The notes under the pieces: generated by a model
Seen by the model: only the letters and a program-made list of their open reading frames with translations
Databases searched by the model: none
What the model was told of the DNA's origin: nothing
Position numbers and translations under genes: made by a program
In this document: one piece after another, positions 34,535 to 43,882 of the stretch
How the letters are laid out: each line of letters begins with the position of its first letter
Position numbering within the stretch: position 1 is the first letter of the stretch
DNA from: Bacteroidaceae bacterium
GTDB lineage: Bacteria; Bacteroidota; Bacteroidia; Bacteroidales; Bacteroidaceae
Length of the DNA stretch: 52,098 bases
NCBI GenBank assembly: GCA_017416805.1
Contig: JAFQBB010000049.1
Location: forward strand, 1 to 52,098
Direction of reading: 5' to 3'

Positions 34535-36577
34535 TTACCGTTTGATTAATTTCTTTCCACCAATGATGTAAAGACCACGCGGAAGTCCCTCGAGCGTTGT
34601 TGTATTCTGCTTCACAATACGCCCATTTAAATCATATATGTCCAACGGAAGTGCCGAATGATTGCAGCCCACAGTCTTCTCCTTGATACCTGAAGCAGTG
34701 TTGGCAAAATAGGGCAACCAACTACTATAGTCACTTCCGTCAGGGTAATAGAGGGTAGCGTTGGGAGAAATACCTGAAAAAACGTCATAACCTAAAGATG
34801 GTGCTATTGTAGCATATGATATGACGGTATCCAAATCAAAGCTATAAAACGACAAAGGACCTATATATTCTAAACTGGCAGGAAGAACAATTGATTTGAA
34901 TGCGCATTCAAAAAAATTAGCATCACCATTAATAGATTTTAGGGTTGACGGAAGAGCAACAGATGCAAGGAATTCGCATTCACAAAATGTTTGTGCATTA
35001 AGTTCCGTTATACCTTCCGGAATTATTATTGATGTAAGTTTGGAGTTTCTAAACGCACCTTTTCCAATAAATTTCAACCCATCAGGTAACGAAACCGTTT
35101 CTATATATTCGTTGTGTGCAAAAGCATATTCATCTATAACCTCTACCGTAGCAGGGAGTTCAAACGATTTGTCGCTCTTTTTGCACGGATAAGTCATAAG
35201 AGTGTCTATGCCGATAGTGTATAACACGTTGCTTTTTGTACAATAATGTGTGTTACCCTCCAAAACTTCTATAGAAACTAAAGAACCCATATTGGAAAAT
35301 GCACTTTTTCCTATACTTGCCACATTCTCAGGAACAATAATAGTAGCAATATCACAGTCATCAAATGCTGAATTTCCAATAACAACCAATGTCTTGGGTA
35401 AATCAATGACAGTCAAGTCACCACAATGACGGAAAGCGTTATCTCCAATGCATGTCAGTTCAGCAGGTAATACAATAGAACACAAGCTACTACACCATTC
35501 GAATGTGCTTTCTTCTATTGTCTTTAAATATTTTGGCAATGTTACTTCTGACATCCTATCGCATTCCCTAAAAGCACATTTACCTATTTCAGTCACGCCG
35601 TCAGGTATTACGATACGATCAATTTGAGTCCTAGCGAAAGCATAGTTTCCAATACTTTTCAATCCATTCGGCAAATTTATAGAAGAGTTCAAATCAGAAT
35701 CATAGAAGGCGTAATCTCCAATCTTCGTCACCGTCTGCGGAATAATGACAGATTTCACCTTACAAGATTGAAAAGCACCACCTGCAATAGTGTGGATACC
35801 ATCAGGTATCTGGTATTCATAAGAACTGTATTCCTTTGGATATCTGAACAAAATGTGATCATTTAAAATAGGAAAGCCTAAATCTGGGAAAATATTACTT
35901 CCTACTTCATGAATTGAATTCGGTATCTTCACCTCCGTTAATTGAGTGCAATTACTAAATGCATTATCCCCTATAGAAGTCAATGTCTCAGGAAGTGAAA
36001 TTTTAGTCAATGAACTACATTTTGAAAAGGCAGAACTTCCAATCGACTTTAATCCTTCAGCGAAAGTGACCGCAGCGAGAGATGAACAACCATAAAAGGC
36101 GTTATAATCAATTTCTGTCAAAGAACAAGGAAACGACACATCAGACAAATTGGAACAATCACTAAAAGCATTTGCACCAATCGACTTTAACCCTTCGGAA
36201 AATTTTACAGTAGTCAAAGAAGTATTTCCGGCAAATGCAGATTGTCCAATAGTTGCGACTCCTTCGGGAATTTCTATTGATGCAAACTGCATCTCTGTAA
36301 ACCAACGATTGTTGCCAAAAGCATTATCACCAATAGTTGTTAAACCATTAGGGAGACTTACAGACTTTACTGGTGAATCAAAAATATTCCATGGCGTTTC
36401 CCAAAAATAGTTTTCCATCTCACCACTTCCTTCTATTACCAGAGCACCGCTCTCGGTATCAAAAGACCATGTAAGATTTTCACCACAAGTACCTTTATAT
36501 ACCTCTGCCATAGCCAAATGCCATCCAAAGCACAGGCTCAAAACCAACGTAAACAAACTTTTTTTCATACGTCTCAT
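34535..36577 (-). CDS. BspA-like leucine-rich-repeat surface protein
   Basis: A 680-residue exported protein. The signal peptide is MRRMKKSLFTLVLSLCFGWHL (the internal Met4 is an alternative start). Residues 27-60 (GTCGENLTWSFDTESGALVIEGSGEM) are the usual N-terminal cap of BspA proteins. About 22 LRR_5 repeats follow (residues 65-620), more diverged from one another than those of the other BspA genes in the window, so this copy looks old and stably maintained. The C-terminus IYDLNGRIVKQ...GLYIIGGKKLIKR is a sorting-tail-like ending. It has a strong promoter with a long leader, and a terminator. Surface adhesion or recognition is inferred from the family. Confidence 0.88.
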   Translation of the reverse strand: MRRMKKSLFTLVLSLCFGWHLAMAEVYKGTCGENLTWSFDTESGALVIEGSGEMENYFWETPWNIFDSPVKSVSLPNGLTTIGDNAFGNNRWFTEMQFASIEIPEGVATIGQSAFAGNTSLTTVKFSEGLKSIGANAFSDCSNLSDVSFPCSLTEIDYNAFYGCSSLAAVTFAEGLKSIGSSAFSKCSSLTKISLPETLTSIGDNAFSNCTQLTEVKIPNSIHEVGSNIFPDLGFPILNDHILFRYPKEYSSYEYQIPDGIHTIAGGAFQSCKVKSVIIPQTVTKIGDYAFYDSDLNSSINLPNGLKSIGNYAFARTQIDRIVIPDGVTEIGKCAFRECDRMSEVTLPKYLKTIEESTFEWCSSLCSIVLPAELTCIGDNAFRHCGDLTVIDLPKTLVVIGNSAFDDCDIATIIVPENVASIGKSAFSNMGSLVSIEVLEGNTHYCTKSNVLYTIGIDTLMTYPCKKSDKSFELPATVEVIDEYAFAHNEYIETVSLPDGLKFIGKGAFRNSKLTSIIIPEGITELNAQTFCECEFLASVALPSTLKSINGDANFFECAFKSIVLPASLEYIGPLSFYSFDLDTVISYATIAPSLGYDVFSGISPNATLYYPDGSDYSSWLPYFANTASGIKEKTVGCNHSALPLDIYDLNGRIVKQNTTTLEGLPRGLYIIGGKKLIKR

Positions 36578-36911
36578 TAATTTATCGTTGCCTATAAGTC
36601 TCCTAATTTAGCTGTTATAATTTATCAATGGTTTGGCAATACAAAAAAGGCATGAGACTTGTTGCCTTGTGTCCACGAAACTGAGGCATCGCCAAACGCC
36701 CTAACTGAATGAACCTGGAAGAAACAATATTCCCACGCCATTTTGCTATATGCAATAGGGATACAGTCCTTCCAAACTATATCGTACATATATACAAAAC
36801 GAATGAGCATTGGTTGCTTCGGCCCTCAGTTAGAATTTTGGCGAATTTCAGTTTTCGGACAGTATGCAAAATGCTTTCTTGCTGTCCGCAGATTTCTCCC
36901 TGCGAACGGTG

Positions 36912-36942
36912 CAAAGGTAATGCAAACTAAATGAACTGCAAA
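36912..36942 (-). promoter_or_regulatory. Full -33/-7 promoter of the BspA-like gene
   Basis: Minus strand TTTG (36942-36939), 19 bp, TACCTTTG (36919-36912). The ATG is at 36577, so the leader would be about 330 bases. A 61-codon open frame (36625-36810, minus) lies within the leader; it has no recognisable family. Confidence 0.65.
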
Positions 36943-37328
36943 ATAAATACAAACTTATTTTCCATATACATTTATACGTACCTTACTTTATTTGAACAAA
37001 CCCAACAATTAGTGTTTACCGAATCAAGAAAATACAAGATATGAGTTGAAACAACAATCAATATTTTTGTATGAGATAGTTTCAAAAATGATTTAAGATG
37101 CGGATGTGGAGGCTTGAAGATACGGTTGATAAGCGTTAAAGAACCGTATCTTATGGAGACACCAAAAGGTTACCATTCTTCGGCCAAAGGAATGGTAATC
37201 TTCTACATGGATATTCTCTGTCTAAAACCAACAAATACATTTTAGAGCAGTACAAAAAGACATTGGAGAGCTATATAGAGCGTTTTGAGAGGAGGCCGCT
37301 CAGTTTCCATTATGTAGCAACTCACAAA
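36943..37328. other. Gene-free spacer with two adjacent hairpins
   Basis: AGATACGGTT/AACCGTATCT (37118-37127, 37142-37151) is a perfect 10-bp stem, followed by TTACCATTC/GAATGGTAA (37170-37178, 37190-37198), extended by one G-U and one G-C pair. This could be a small structured RNA or the relic of an insertion element; I find no transposase. Confidence 0.45.
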
Positions 37329-38708
37329 TCATCCGAACAGGATACGGAAAGCCTCTTCTACCTTGCGTACGGGAATAATCTGAATCTTGTATTTGGAGGT
37401 ATCCAATCCATGCAGACTCTGGCGAGGAACCACAATAGAGGTAAAACCGAGTTTTTCAGCCTCAGCAATGCGCTGTTCGATACGTCCTACAGGACGAATT
37501 TCGCCAGAAAGACCCACTTCACCAGCCATACAGATACCGGCATCAAGAGGAGCATCCATATTGCTGCTGAGTATCGCTGTAATAACAGCCAAATCGATGG
37601 CCGGATCGTTCACCCTCAATCCGCCGGCAATATTCAAAAACACATCCTTCTGAGCCAACTTGAAACCAACCCGTTTCTCAAGCACAGCCAAAAGCATGTT
37701 CATACGGCGTGTATCAAACCCTGTAGCCGAACGCTGAGGGGTACCGTAAGCTGCTGTGCTGACCAATGCCTGTGTTTCAATAAGAAACGGGCGCACCCCT
37801 TCGATGGTGCAGGCTACTGCCACACCACTCATGCCTTCATGCTCGGAATTGAGCAACAGTTCGCTTGGATTACTGACCTGACGCAATCCGTCCTGACGCA
37901 TTTCGTAGATACCCAATTCGGCCGTACTCCCAAAACGATTCTTGATGCTCCGCAAAATACGATATACATAATGCTGGTCTCCCTCAAATTGAAGAACAGT
38001 ATCAACTATGTGTTCCAAAACTTTCGGGCCTGCCAACGTTCCTTCCTTATTGATATGGCCTATAAGAATGACTGGAGTACCTGTCTCTTTGGCAAATTTA
38101 AGGATAGAAGCAGCACATTCCCTTACCTGGCTGATACTTCCGGGCGATGAATCAACGACCTCGGTTGAGATAGTCTGTATAGAATCAATGATGACCAACT
38201 CCGGACGGACATTCTGTATATGGGCATATATCTGCTCCAACGAGTTTTCGCACACAATCAGCAGATTGTCTGACGGGGTGTGACTGATACGTTCGGCTCT
38301 GAGTTTCAACTGGCGCGGACTTTCCTCACCACTGACATAGAGGATACGGCGATTGCCCATGCGAAGTACCGTCTGAAGTACAAGTGTACTTTTACCAATC
38401 CCCGGTTCGCCTCCAAGCAAAACCAATGACCCAGGCACCAGACCTCCACCCAATACCCGATTCAACTCACCGTCATTGAGGTCAAGACGCTCTTCACTCC
38501 CCGACTCTATCTCGCGAAAAGGACGAGGAACAGATTTGCCAGCAGGAGATGCAACGGCAAATGATGCTACCTGACGAGCCGAAGAGTCCTTATGTACAAC
38601 CTGTTCAACATAAGAGTTCCAAGCACCACATGCCGGACACTTCCCCACCCATTTGGGAGAATCGTTCCCACACTGGGAACATACATATACAATTTTTTCT
38701 TTCGCCAT
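37329..38708 (-). CDS. radA: DNA repair protein RadA
   Basis: RecA-like ATPase that promotes branch migration in recombinational repair. 459 residues, the family's standard length. MAKEKIVYVCSQCGNDSPKW with CPACG gives the C4 zinc finger (residues 10-29). Walker A is GGEPGIGKST, the RadA-specific KNRFG motif is present, and the C-terminal Lon-protease-like domain follows (GLRVNDPAIDLAVITAILSS). ATG 38708 is chosen because it gives the canonical start; the open frame continues 140 codons upstream into radC, which must be spurious. Transcribed divergently from radC. Confidence 0.97.
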   Translation of the reverse strand: MAKEKIVYVCSQCGNDSPKWVGKCPACGAWNSYVEQVVHKDSSARQVASFAVASPAGKSVPRPFREIESGSEERLDLNDGELNRVLGGGLVPGSLVLLGGEPGIGKSTLVLQTVLRMGNRRILYVSGEESPRQLKLRAERISHTPSDNLLIVCENSLEQIYAHIQNVRPELVIIDSIQTISTEVVDSSPGSISQVRECAASILKFAKETGTPVILIGHINKEGTLAGPKVLEHIVDTVLQFEGDQHYVYRILRSIKNRFGSTAELGIYEMRQDGLRQVSNPSELLLNSEHEGMSGVAVACTIEGVRPFLIETQALVSTAAYGTPQRSATGFDTRRMNMLLAVLEKRVGFKLAQKDVFLNIAGGLRVNDPAIDLAVITAILSSNMDAPLDAGICMAGEVGLSGEIRPVGRIEQRIAEAEKLGFTSIVVPRQSLHGLDTSKYKIQIIPVRKVEEAFRILFG

Positions 38709-38738
38709 ACGAAACGAACGTTTACTCGATTTTGGCAG

Positions 38739-38776
38739 CAAAGATAGTGGAAAATCCGTATATTTGCGTACCTTTG
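38739..38776. promoter_or_regulatory. Divergent promoter pair radA/radC
   Basis: TATCTTTG on the minus strand (38746-38739), 31 bp before radA, and TACCTTTG on the plus strand (38769-38776), 27 bp before radC. The two -7 boxes are 22 bp apart, so polymerases should compete. Confidence 0.6.
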
Positions 38777-38802
38777 CCCATCGGATAAGAAAAAAAAGGG
38801 AT

Positions 38803-39495
38803 ATGAGTGCCGAAAAACTAAACATCAACCAATGGGCTGAAGAAGACCGGCCACGCGAAAAGATGATGCAACACGGAGCCTCTGTGCTGACCGATGCCGA
38901 ACTGTTGGCCATACTTATCGGTTCGGGAAGCCAAGAAGAAACAGCTGTGGAACTGATGCGCCGTGTGTTGGCCGCATGTGGCAACAACCTGAATGAATTG
39001 GGGAAACTACCCTTTGACAGACTTTGTTCCTTCAAAGGTATCGGACCGGCAAAAGCAATCACTGTCATGGCTGCATGCGAACTGGGTCGCCGGCGCAAAT
39101 TGGCCGAAGTGAATGAACGGACACCCATGCAAACCTCACGCGACCTTTACAACTATTTCCATCCCAAGATGTGTGACTTGCCTATAGAAGAGTGCTGGGT
39201 CATGCTACTCAATGCGGCAACAAAAATCATAGACTGCCAACGGTTGTCAACAGGTGGAATAACAGAAACCTTGGTGGATGTCCGCCTTGTGATGCGCGAA
39301 GCATTGCTGCGCAGAGCTGTCAGCATTGTGCTCTGCCACAATCACCCGTCAGGAAGTGTACGTCCCAGCAGGCACGACGACCTGTTGACCGACAGGGTGT
39401 CAAAAGCATGCGAAATAATGGGAATACGCTTCATGGACCACCTTATCATCACTGATGGCAAGTACTACAGCTATAGCGACGAAGGAAGAATTTAG
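38803..39495 (+). CDS. radC: RadC/JAB-domain family protein
   Basis: 230-residue protein with an N-terminal helix-hairpin-helix part (FDRLCSFKGIGPAKAITVMAA, about 69-89) and a C-terminal MPN/JAB metalloprotease-like domain holding the HNHPSG motif (about 180-185) and a following D (SRHDDLL). The true function is uncertain; the early DNA-repair assignment has not held up. ATG 38803 is chosen because it follows the promoter box TACCTTTG at 38769-38776 and yields the canonical start MSAEKLNINQWAEEDRPREK. Confidence 0.92.
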   Translation: MSAEKLNINQWAEEDRPREKMMQHGASVLTDAELLAILIGSGSQEETAVELMRRVLAACGNNLNELGKLPFDRLCSFKGIGPAKAITVMAACELGRRRKLAEVNERTPMQTSRDLYNYFHPKMCDLPIEECWVMLLNAATKIIDCQRLSTGGITETLVDVRLVMREALLRRAVSIVLCHNHPSGSVRPSRHDDLLTDRVSKACEIMGIRFMDHLIITDGKYYSYSDEGRI

Positions 39496-39559
39496 GAGAT
39501 GTTTGTCGCACAGAAAGAAGTTTTTCGGAAAGCATAACAAAGGTTTCATTGAAAAATGT

Positions 39560-39567
39560 TACCTTTG
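39560..39567 (+). promoter_or_regulatory. -7 promoter box of trpS and the glycan genes
   Basis: TACCTTTG, 60 bp before the trpS ATG; no clear -33 element. No other promoter is visible before the glycosyltransferase genes. Confidence 0.55.
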
Positions 39568-39627
39568 CACAGCATATAACAAAGATTATATATAAAAATA
39601 GGTATAAAGAAAAAAGAATAATATTTT

Positions 39628-40725
39628 ATGGGAAAAGTAATATTGACTGGAGACCGTCCTACCGGACGTTTGCACTTAGGACACTATGTAGGCTCACTGA
39701 AACGCCGCGTGGAATTACAGAATTCGGGCGCATTTGAAAAAATATTCATCATGATTGCCGATGCACAAGCATTGACTGATAATGCTGACAATCCTGAAAA
39801 AATACGTCAGAACATAATTGAAGTGGCACTTGATTACCTCTCAGTGGGTCTTGACCCAAAACAGGTGACCCTTTTCATTCAAAGTCAAGTCCCAGAGTTG
39901 TGCGAACTGGCATTCTATTACATGAATCTTGTAACCGTAAGCCGACTGCAACGCAACCCTACGGTAAAGACTGAAATCCAGATGCGCAACTTTGAGGCCA
40001 GCATACCAGTAGGATTTTTCACTTATCCCATCAGCCAAGCAAGCGACATCACAGCTTTCAAAGCGACCACAGTGCCTGTCGGAGAGGACCAAAAGCCCAT
40101 GATTGAACAGACACGCGAAATCGTAAACCGTTTCAATTACATTTATGGGGAAACTTTGATAGAACCGGAAATCATGCTTCCTGACAATGCCGCCTGTCTC
40201 CGTCTGCCAGGAACTGACGGTAAGGCCAAAATGTCCAAATCGCTCGGAAACTGCATCTACTTGTCTGACACAGCAGAAGAAGTACGCAAAAAGATAATGA
40301 GCATGTACACTGACCCTACCCATATCCGTGTAGAAGACCCCGGAAAAATTGAAGGAAATACGGTATTCACCTACCTCGATGCCTTCTGCAAGCCAGACTC
40401 TTTTGAGAAACATTGGCCGGAATATCCGGATTTGAATGCTTTGAAGGAGCACTACCAGCGAGGTGGTCTGGGCGATGTGAAAGTAAAGAAGTTCCTCAAT
40501 GCTATCCTACAAGAAGAATTGGAACCTATCCGCCAACGCCGCAAGGAATTTGAGAAAGATATTCCTGGAGTATATGAGATTCTGCGCCAGGGCAGTCTTC
40601 ATGCCCGTGAGGTTGCAGCAGAGACATTGGCAGATGTGCGCCGTGCAATGAAGATTGATTATTTTGATGATGCGGCACTCATAGCAGAACATACCCGCAA
40701 ATTTGCAGAAGGAAACAAAGGGTAA
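39628..40725 (+). CDS. trpS: Tryptophanyl-tRNA synthetase
   Basis: Class I synthetase (EC 6.1.1.2) charging tRNA-Trp in the cytoplasm. [18 protein letters not shown] holds the HxGH motif (residues 16-19) and KMSKS is at 201-205. At 365 residues it is the slightly longer form with an extra C-terminal part common in Bacteroidetes and others. Only 15 bp separate it from the first glycosyltransferase gene, so the glycan genes may be transcribed from the trpS promoter. Confidence 0.97.
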   Translation: MGKVILTGDRPTGRLHLGHYVGSLKRRVELQNSGAFEKIFIMIADAQALTDNADNPEKIRQNIIEVALDYLSVGLDPKQVTLFIQSQVPELCELAFYYMNLVTVSRLQRNPTVKTEIQMRNFEASIPVGFFTYPISQASDITAFKATTVPVGEDQKPMIEQTREIVNRFNYIYGETLIEPEIMLPDNAACLRLPGTDGKAKMSKSLGNCIYLSDTAEEVRKKIMSMYTDPTHIRVEDPGKIEGNTVFTYLDAFCKPDSFEKHWPEYPDLNALKEHYQRGGLGDVKVKKFLNAILQEELEPIRQRRKEFEKDIPGVYEILRQGSLHAREVAAETLADVRRAMKIDYFDDAALIAEHTRKFAEGNKG

Positions 40726-40740
40726 ATAAAACCATAATAC

Positions 40741-41886
40741 ATGAAAATTCTGTTGCTCATATTTCACGGTTTATCGGACAGCAGTGGGGTCAGTAAAAAG
40801 ATTCTGGCACAGTCCGATGCCTTCAAGCAGGAAGGGCATCAGGTATTTTTATGTACTTACCAAAAAGATGAACGGGGACATCGGGTCCGTACAATCAATG
40901 GAAATACGATACAAGATTTTGGTTCCGGCCCGATGGCTCCGATATTGAAAAGAATTTCGTACGGAGCCATTAAGAAGTTTGTCAAGGAGAAAGGTATTGA
41001 AATGGTCTATATACGCAGTTTTCATAATGCAAATCCATGGACTATAGCCCTATGCCATTCTCTGCACAAGTCGGGAGCAAGAATTGTACTTGAAATTCCC
41101 ACATATCCCTATGACCATGAATATAAACAAGCGCCCTTATGGTGGAAAACGGAACTGTCAGTGGACAAACTGTTCCGCAGGATGCTGGCTCGGAAAGTTG
41201 ACCGCATAGCAACATTCTCGGAACACGACAGCATATTCGGATGCAAAACAATCTGTATATCCAATGCTGTAGATTTTGACAAAATTCCAATAAGGAGCAC
41301 TCTCCCACCCGCTTCCGGACAGGCAACCAACCTGCTATGTGTTGCCGAAGTACACACCTGGCATGGGATTGACCGGATAATAGCAGGATTGGGAATTTGG
41401 AAGCAACAAGAGAAAGAAAAAACAATCCCGACACTGCACATAGTCGGAAGAATTGACGAACCGGAAGAAAAACTCTTCAAGAGTCTGATAAAAAGATATA
41501 AGCTTGAAAAACATATCATATTCCATGGACCGCTTTATGGTGAAGACTTGGATGACATGTTCAATTCGGCTCATATCGCTATAGGGTCATTAGGAAGACA
41601 TCGAAGCGGAATATACAACATCAAGACTCTTAAAAACAGGGAATATGCAGCACGAGGAATACCATTTATCTATTCCGAATCTGACAGTGATTTTGACAAT
41701 ATGCCCTACATTCTCAAAGTTCCTTCGGATGAAACTCCCATAGATTTTGACAAACTATTGGCATGGAGTGAAAACGTAAAAACATTCTCACCTATGGACA
41801 TCCGGAAAAGTATCAATCATCTGTCATGGAGAAAACAGATGCAGATTGTAATAGAAGAAATAACCAATATAGAAAAGGAAAAATGA
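40741..41886 (+). CDS. Family GT4 glycosyltransferase
   Basis: 381-residue cytoplasmic or peripheral glycosyltransferase with the GT-B fold. The N-terminal half has the acceptor-binding Rossmann domain (KILLLIFHGLSDSSGVSKK); the C-terminal half the nucleotide-sugar domain (LLCVAEVHTWHGIDRIIAGL, LHIVGRI, IIFHGPLYGEDLDDMFNSAHIAIGSLG, then REYAARGIPFIY with the Glu of the EX7E-like region). Donor and acceptor are unknown. It is the first gene of the glycan run after trpS, overlapping the methyltransferase by 4 bp. Confidence 0.83.
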   Translation: MKILLLIFHGLSDSSGVSKKILAQSDAFKQEGHQVFLCTYQKDERGHRVRTINGNTIQDFGSGPMAPILKRISYGAIKKFVKEKGIEMVYIRSFHNANPWTIALCHSLHKSGARIVLEIPTYPYDHEYKQAPLWWKTELSVDKLFRRMLARKVDRIATFSEHDSIFGCKTICISNAVDFDKIPIRSTLPPASGQATNLLCVAEVHTWHGIDRIIAGLGIWKQQEKEKTIPTLHIVGRIDEPEEKLFKSLIKRYKLEKHIIFHGPLYGEDLDDMFNSAHIAIGSLGRHRSGIYNIKTLKNREYAARGIPFIYSESDSDFDNMPYILKVPSDETPIDFDKLLAWSENVKTFSPMDIRKSINHLSWRKQMQIVIEEITNIEKEK

Positions 41887-42671
41887 AGACACGTACTCCA
41901 TACGATAGAAATGATTTGCTGATACACCGGACAGACAAGGTGCTGGAGATAGGTCCCGGACATAATCCTACCTATCGGGCAAATGTAATAGTCGAAAAAC
42001 ACATCGACACGAATTATCATCGGTGTGGAGATGTAAAAGTGTATCCACACCAAACGTTCATACATGCCAGCGGTGAGCATCTCCCGTTCAAAGACAAAGA
42101 ATTTGATTATGTAATCTGCAACCAGGTACTTGAACATGTTGATAATCCGGAAGCATTCATCAAAGAGCTGATGCGTGTTGCACACCGGGGATATATAGAA
42201 ACACCCAGTCTGCTTGGAGAGTTCCTGTTTCCAAAGGATTCCCACAAATGGGTAATTCTGGACATTGATGGAAAACTGGTCATGTGGGAAAAGTCAAAGA
42301 TGCCTGGCAATTATGGCAATGATTATGGTGAACTGTTCCTCAATTACCTCCCTTACCAGTCACTACCCTATGCGCTATTATGGCTCACCGAAGGCGATAT
42401 AGCATTGAACCGTTACGAATGGAATGAAACCATTGAATATTCCGTTAATCCGGAGGAAGAATATTATCGTTCGTTTTTCCTCCAGAAATGGGACAAAGAG
42501 ATGGTACAGAAATTGTTTCCAACCCGAAGCAAGGCAAAAGAATCGGTCCGTATATTGAAAGCAGCCTTCTATTTGTTAAAATCCAGACTTAAAAAGAATA
42601 TCAGGAAGCATCCGAATCCGATTCCCTTGTCAGAATATGTAAAGACCCATCAAGTTATTCATTACGAATAA
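41883..42671 (+). CDS. Class I SAM-dependent methyltransferase
   Basis: 262-residue methyltransferase. Motif I is KVLEIGPGHNP (about 19-29), followed by ASGEHLPFKDKEFDYVICNQVLEHVDNP (motifs II-III). ATG 41883 overlaps the GT4 stop as ATGA; the frame is open 57 bp upstream inside the GT4 gene, but the overlap start is preferred. In this context it probably methylates a sugar of the glycan or caps its chain; this is inference. The C-terminal 100 residues are basic and have no recognised domain. Confidence 0.82.
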   Translation: MKTRTPYDRNDLLIHRTDKVLEIGPGHNPTYRANVIVEKHIDTNYHRCGDVKVYPHQTFIHASGEHLPFKDKEFDYVICNQVLEHVDNPEAFIKELMRVAHRGYIETPSLLGEFLFPKDSHKWVILDIDGKLVMWEKSKMPGNYGNDYGELFLNYLPYQSLPYALLWLTEGDIALNRYEWNETIEYSVNPEEEYYRSFFLQKWDKEMVQKLFPTRSKAKESVRILKAAFYLLKSRLKKNIRKHPNPIPLSEYVKTHQVIHYE

Positions 42672-42689
42672 AAAGTTCTGAGTTTCGCC

Positions 42690-43871
42690 ATGAAAAGAAA
42701 AAAAATAGTTTATATAGTCAGTCCTATATACCCATCGCCCGATGAAAGAGAATGTATCGGGCAACAACTTGTATGGCTTTCCGAAAACACAACTTACGAG
42801 ATACATGTAATTATCCCAGACAATGATTTTTTCCCAGAGAATTATATTCCACCCACTTTTACGAATATTGTTTATCCACAACAGGTGATTCCAACAATAT
42901 ATAGCAAATCCTACTCCGGCTACATCCCCATAAAGAAAAAAGGAATACTTATTTTGCAAAAAATAGGAATTATAAGCTTCTGCAAAAGAATACAATACAA
43001 AAACTTCATCAAAAAAGAGCTAAAAAAGCTGCAAGATACCGACTTGTTCATCATACCGATACACAGGGATACAGACTTCCTGTCAAACATTCGAAATGGA
43101 AACAAAATAATTGGTGAACTATCTGAACATCCCAAATACTTTACTGACCTACACAAACGAAATTGGCTAAACAAATGGAAATTCTTCTTTTTGCAGAAAA
43201 GGTTGAAACGATTTGATGTCATTGTCGTAAATACCCCTAAAATGGGTGCTGCAATATCTGAATACACAAAGACTCCAACCTACTGTATCCCCATCCATTT
43301 AAAGAAATGGCCAGACACTCCCAATGATGTGACAAAAAGTACGATTGTCTCTGCCATTGGTTCATACAGTGAAAATAACTTTATTCCATTAATCAGTGCA
43401 TGGCAAAGAGTCTCAGCCAAGCACCCGGAATGGCGCCTGCACCTTTATGGAAAAGGGAACGAAAAGACAACCAAAGCTGAAATCAAAAACAAACATTTAA
43501 GCCGGTATATATACTGCTACCCTTTAACTGACAGCCTGATTGATGTCTATACCAAGTCATCCATTCTTTTATTGCCTTCCAATCAGAAAACGGATATGTA
43601 CAGAATCAAAGAGGCTTTCTCGTATGGATTGCCTGTTGTGACTTTTGGAGTTACCGATGTATATGGAATTATTCATGATGAAAAGAACGGATTTGTAATT
43701 AACGGCAACAATTGGAATGATTTCATAATCAAAACCCGGATTCTTATCAATAATGAAGAATTAAGAAAGGAAATGAGCCTACGTGCCCGTGAAACTGCTA
43801 CCAATTACCAGTTAGACAAAATAATGGCAGACTGGAATTTGTTGATAGAAAATATATCCACCGCTTTTTAA
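42690..43871 (+). CDS. Family GT4 glycosyltransferase
   Basis: 393-residue GT-B glycosyltransferase. The N-terminal half begins KIVYIVSPIYPSPDERECIGQQLVWLS; the C-terminal half has SAIGSYSENNFIPLISAWQRV, WRLHLYGKG, YIYCYPLTDSLIDVYTKSSILLLPSN and RIKEAFSYGLPVVTF, with the Glu and Gly pattern of the GT4 donor site. The gene is visibly more AT- and Lys/Ile-rich than its neighbours, suggesting different ancestry. It lies 18 bp after the methyltransferase. Sugar specificity is unknown. Confidence 0.8.
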   Translation: MKRKKIVYIVSPIYPSPDERECIGQQLVWLSENTTYEIHVIIPDNDFFPENYIPPTFTNIVYPQQVIPTIYSKSYSGYIPIKKKGILILQKIGIISFCKRIQYKNFIKKELKKLQDTDLFIIPIHRDTDFLSNIRNGNKIIGELSEHPKYFTDLHKRNWLNKWKFFFLQKRLKRFDVIVVNTPKMGAAISEYTKTPTYCIPIHLKKWPDTPNDVTKSTIVSAIGSYSENNFIPLISAWQRVSAKHPEWRLHLYGKGNEKTTKAEIKNKHLSRYIYCYPLTDSLIDVYTKSSILLLPSNQKTDMYRIKEAFSYGLPVVTFGVTDVYGIIHDEKNGFVINGNNWNDFIIKTRILINNEELRKEMSLRARETATNYQLDKIMADWNLLIENISTAF

Positions 43872-43882
43872 AGTAGTATCAC

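Noticed and set aside
37263-38150. 295-codon open frame antisense to radA
   Set aside because: It is fully covered by the clearly identified radA gene and has no recognisable family.
38709-39128. Upstream extension of radA by 140 codons
   Set aside because: It runs through the promoter region and into radC; the conserved RadA start with the zinc finger is at 38708.
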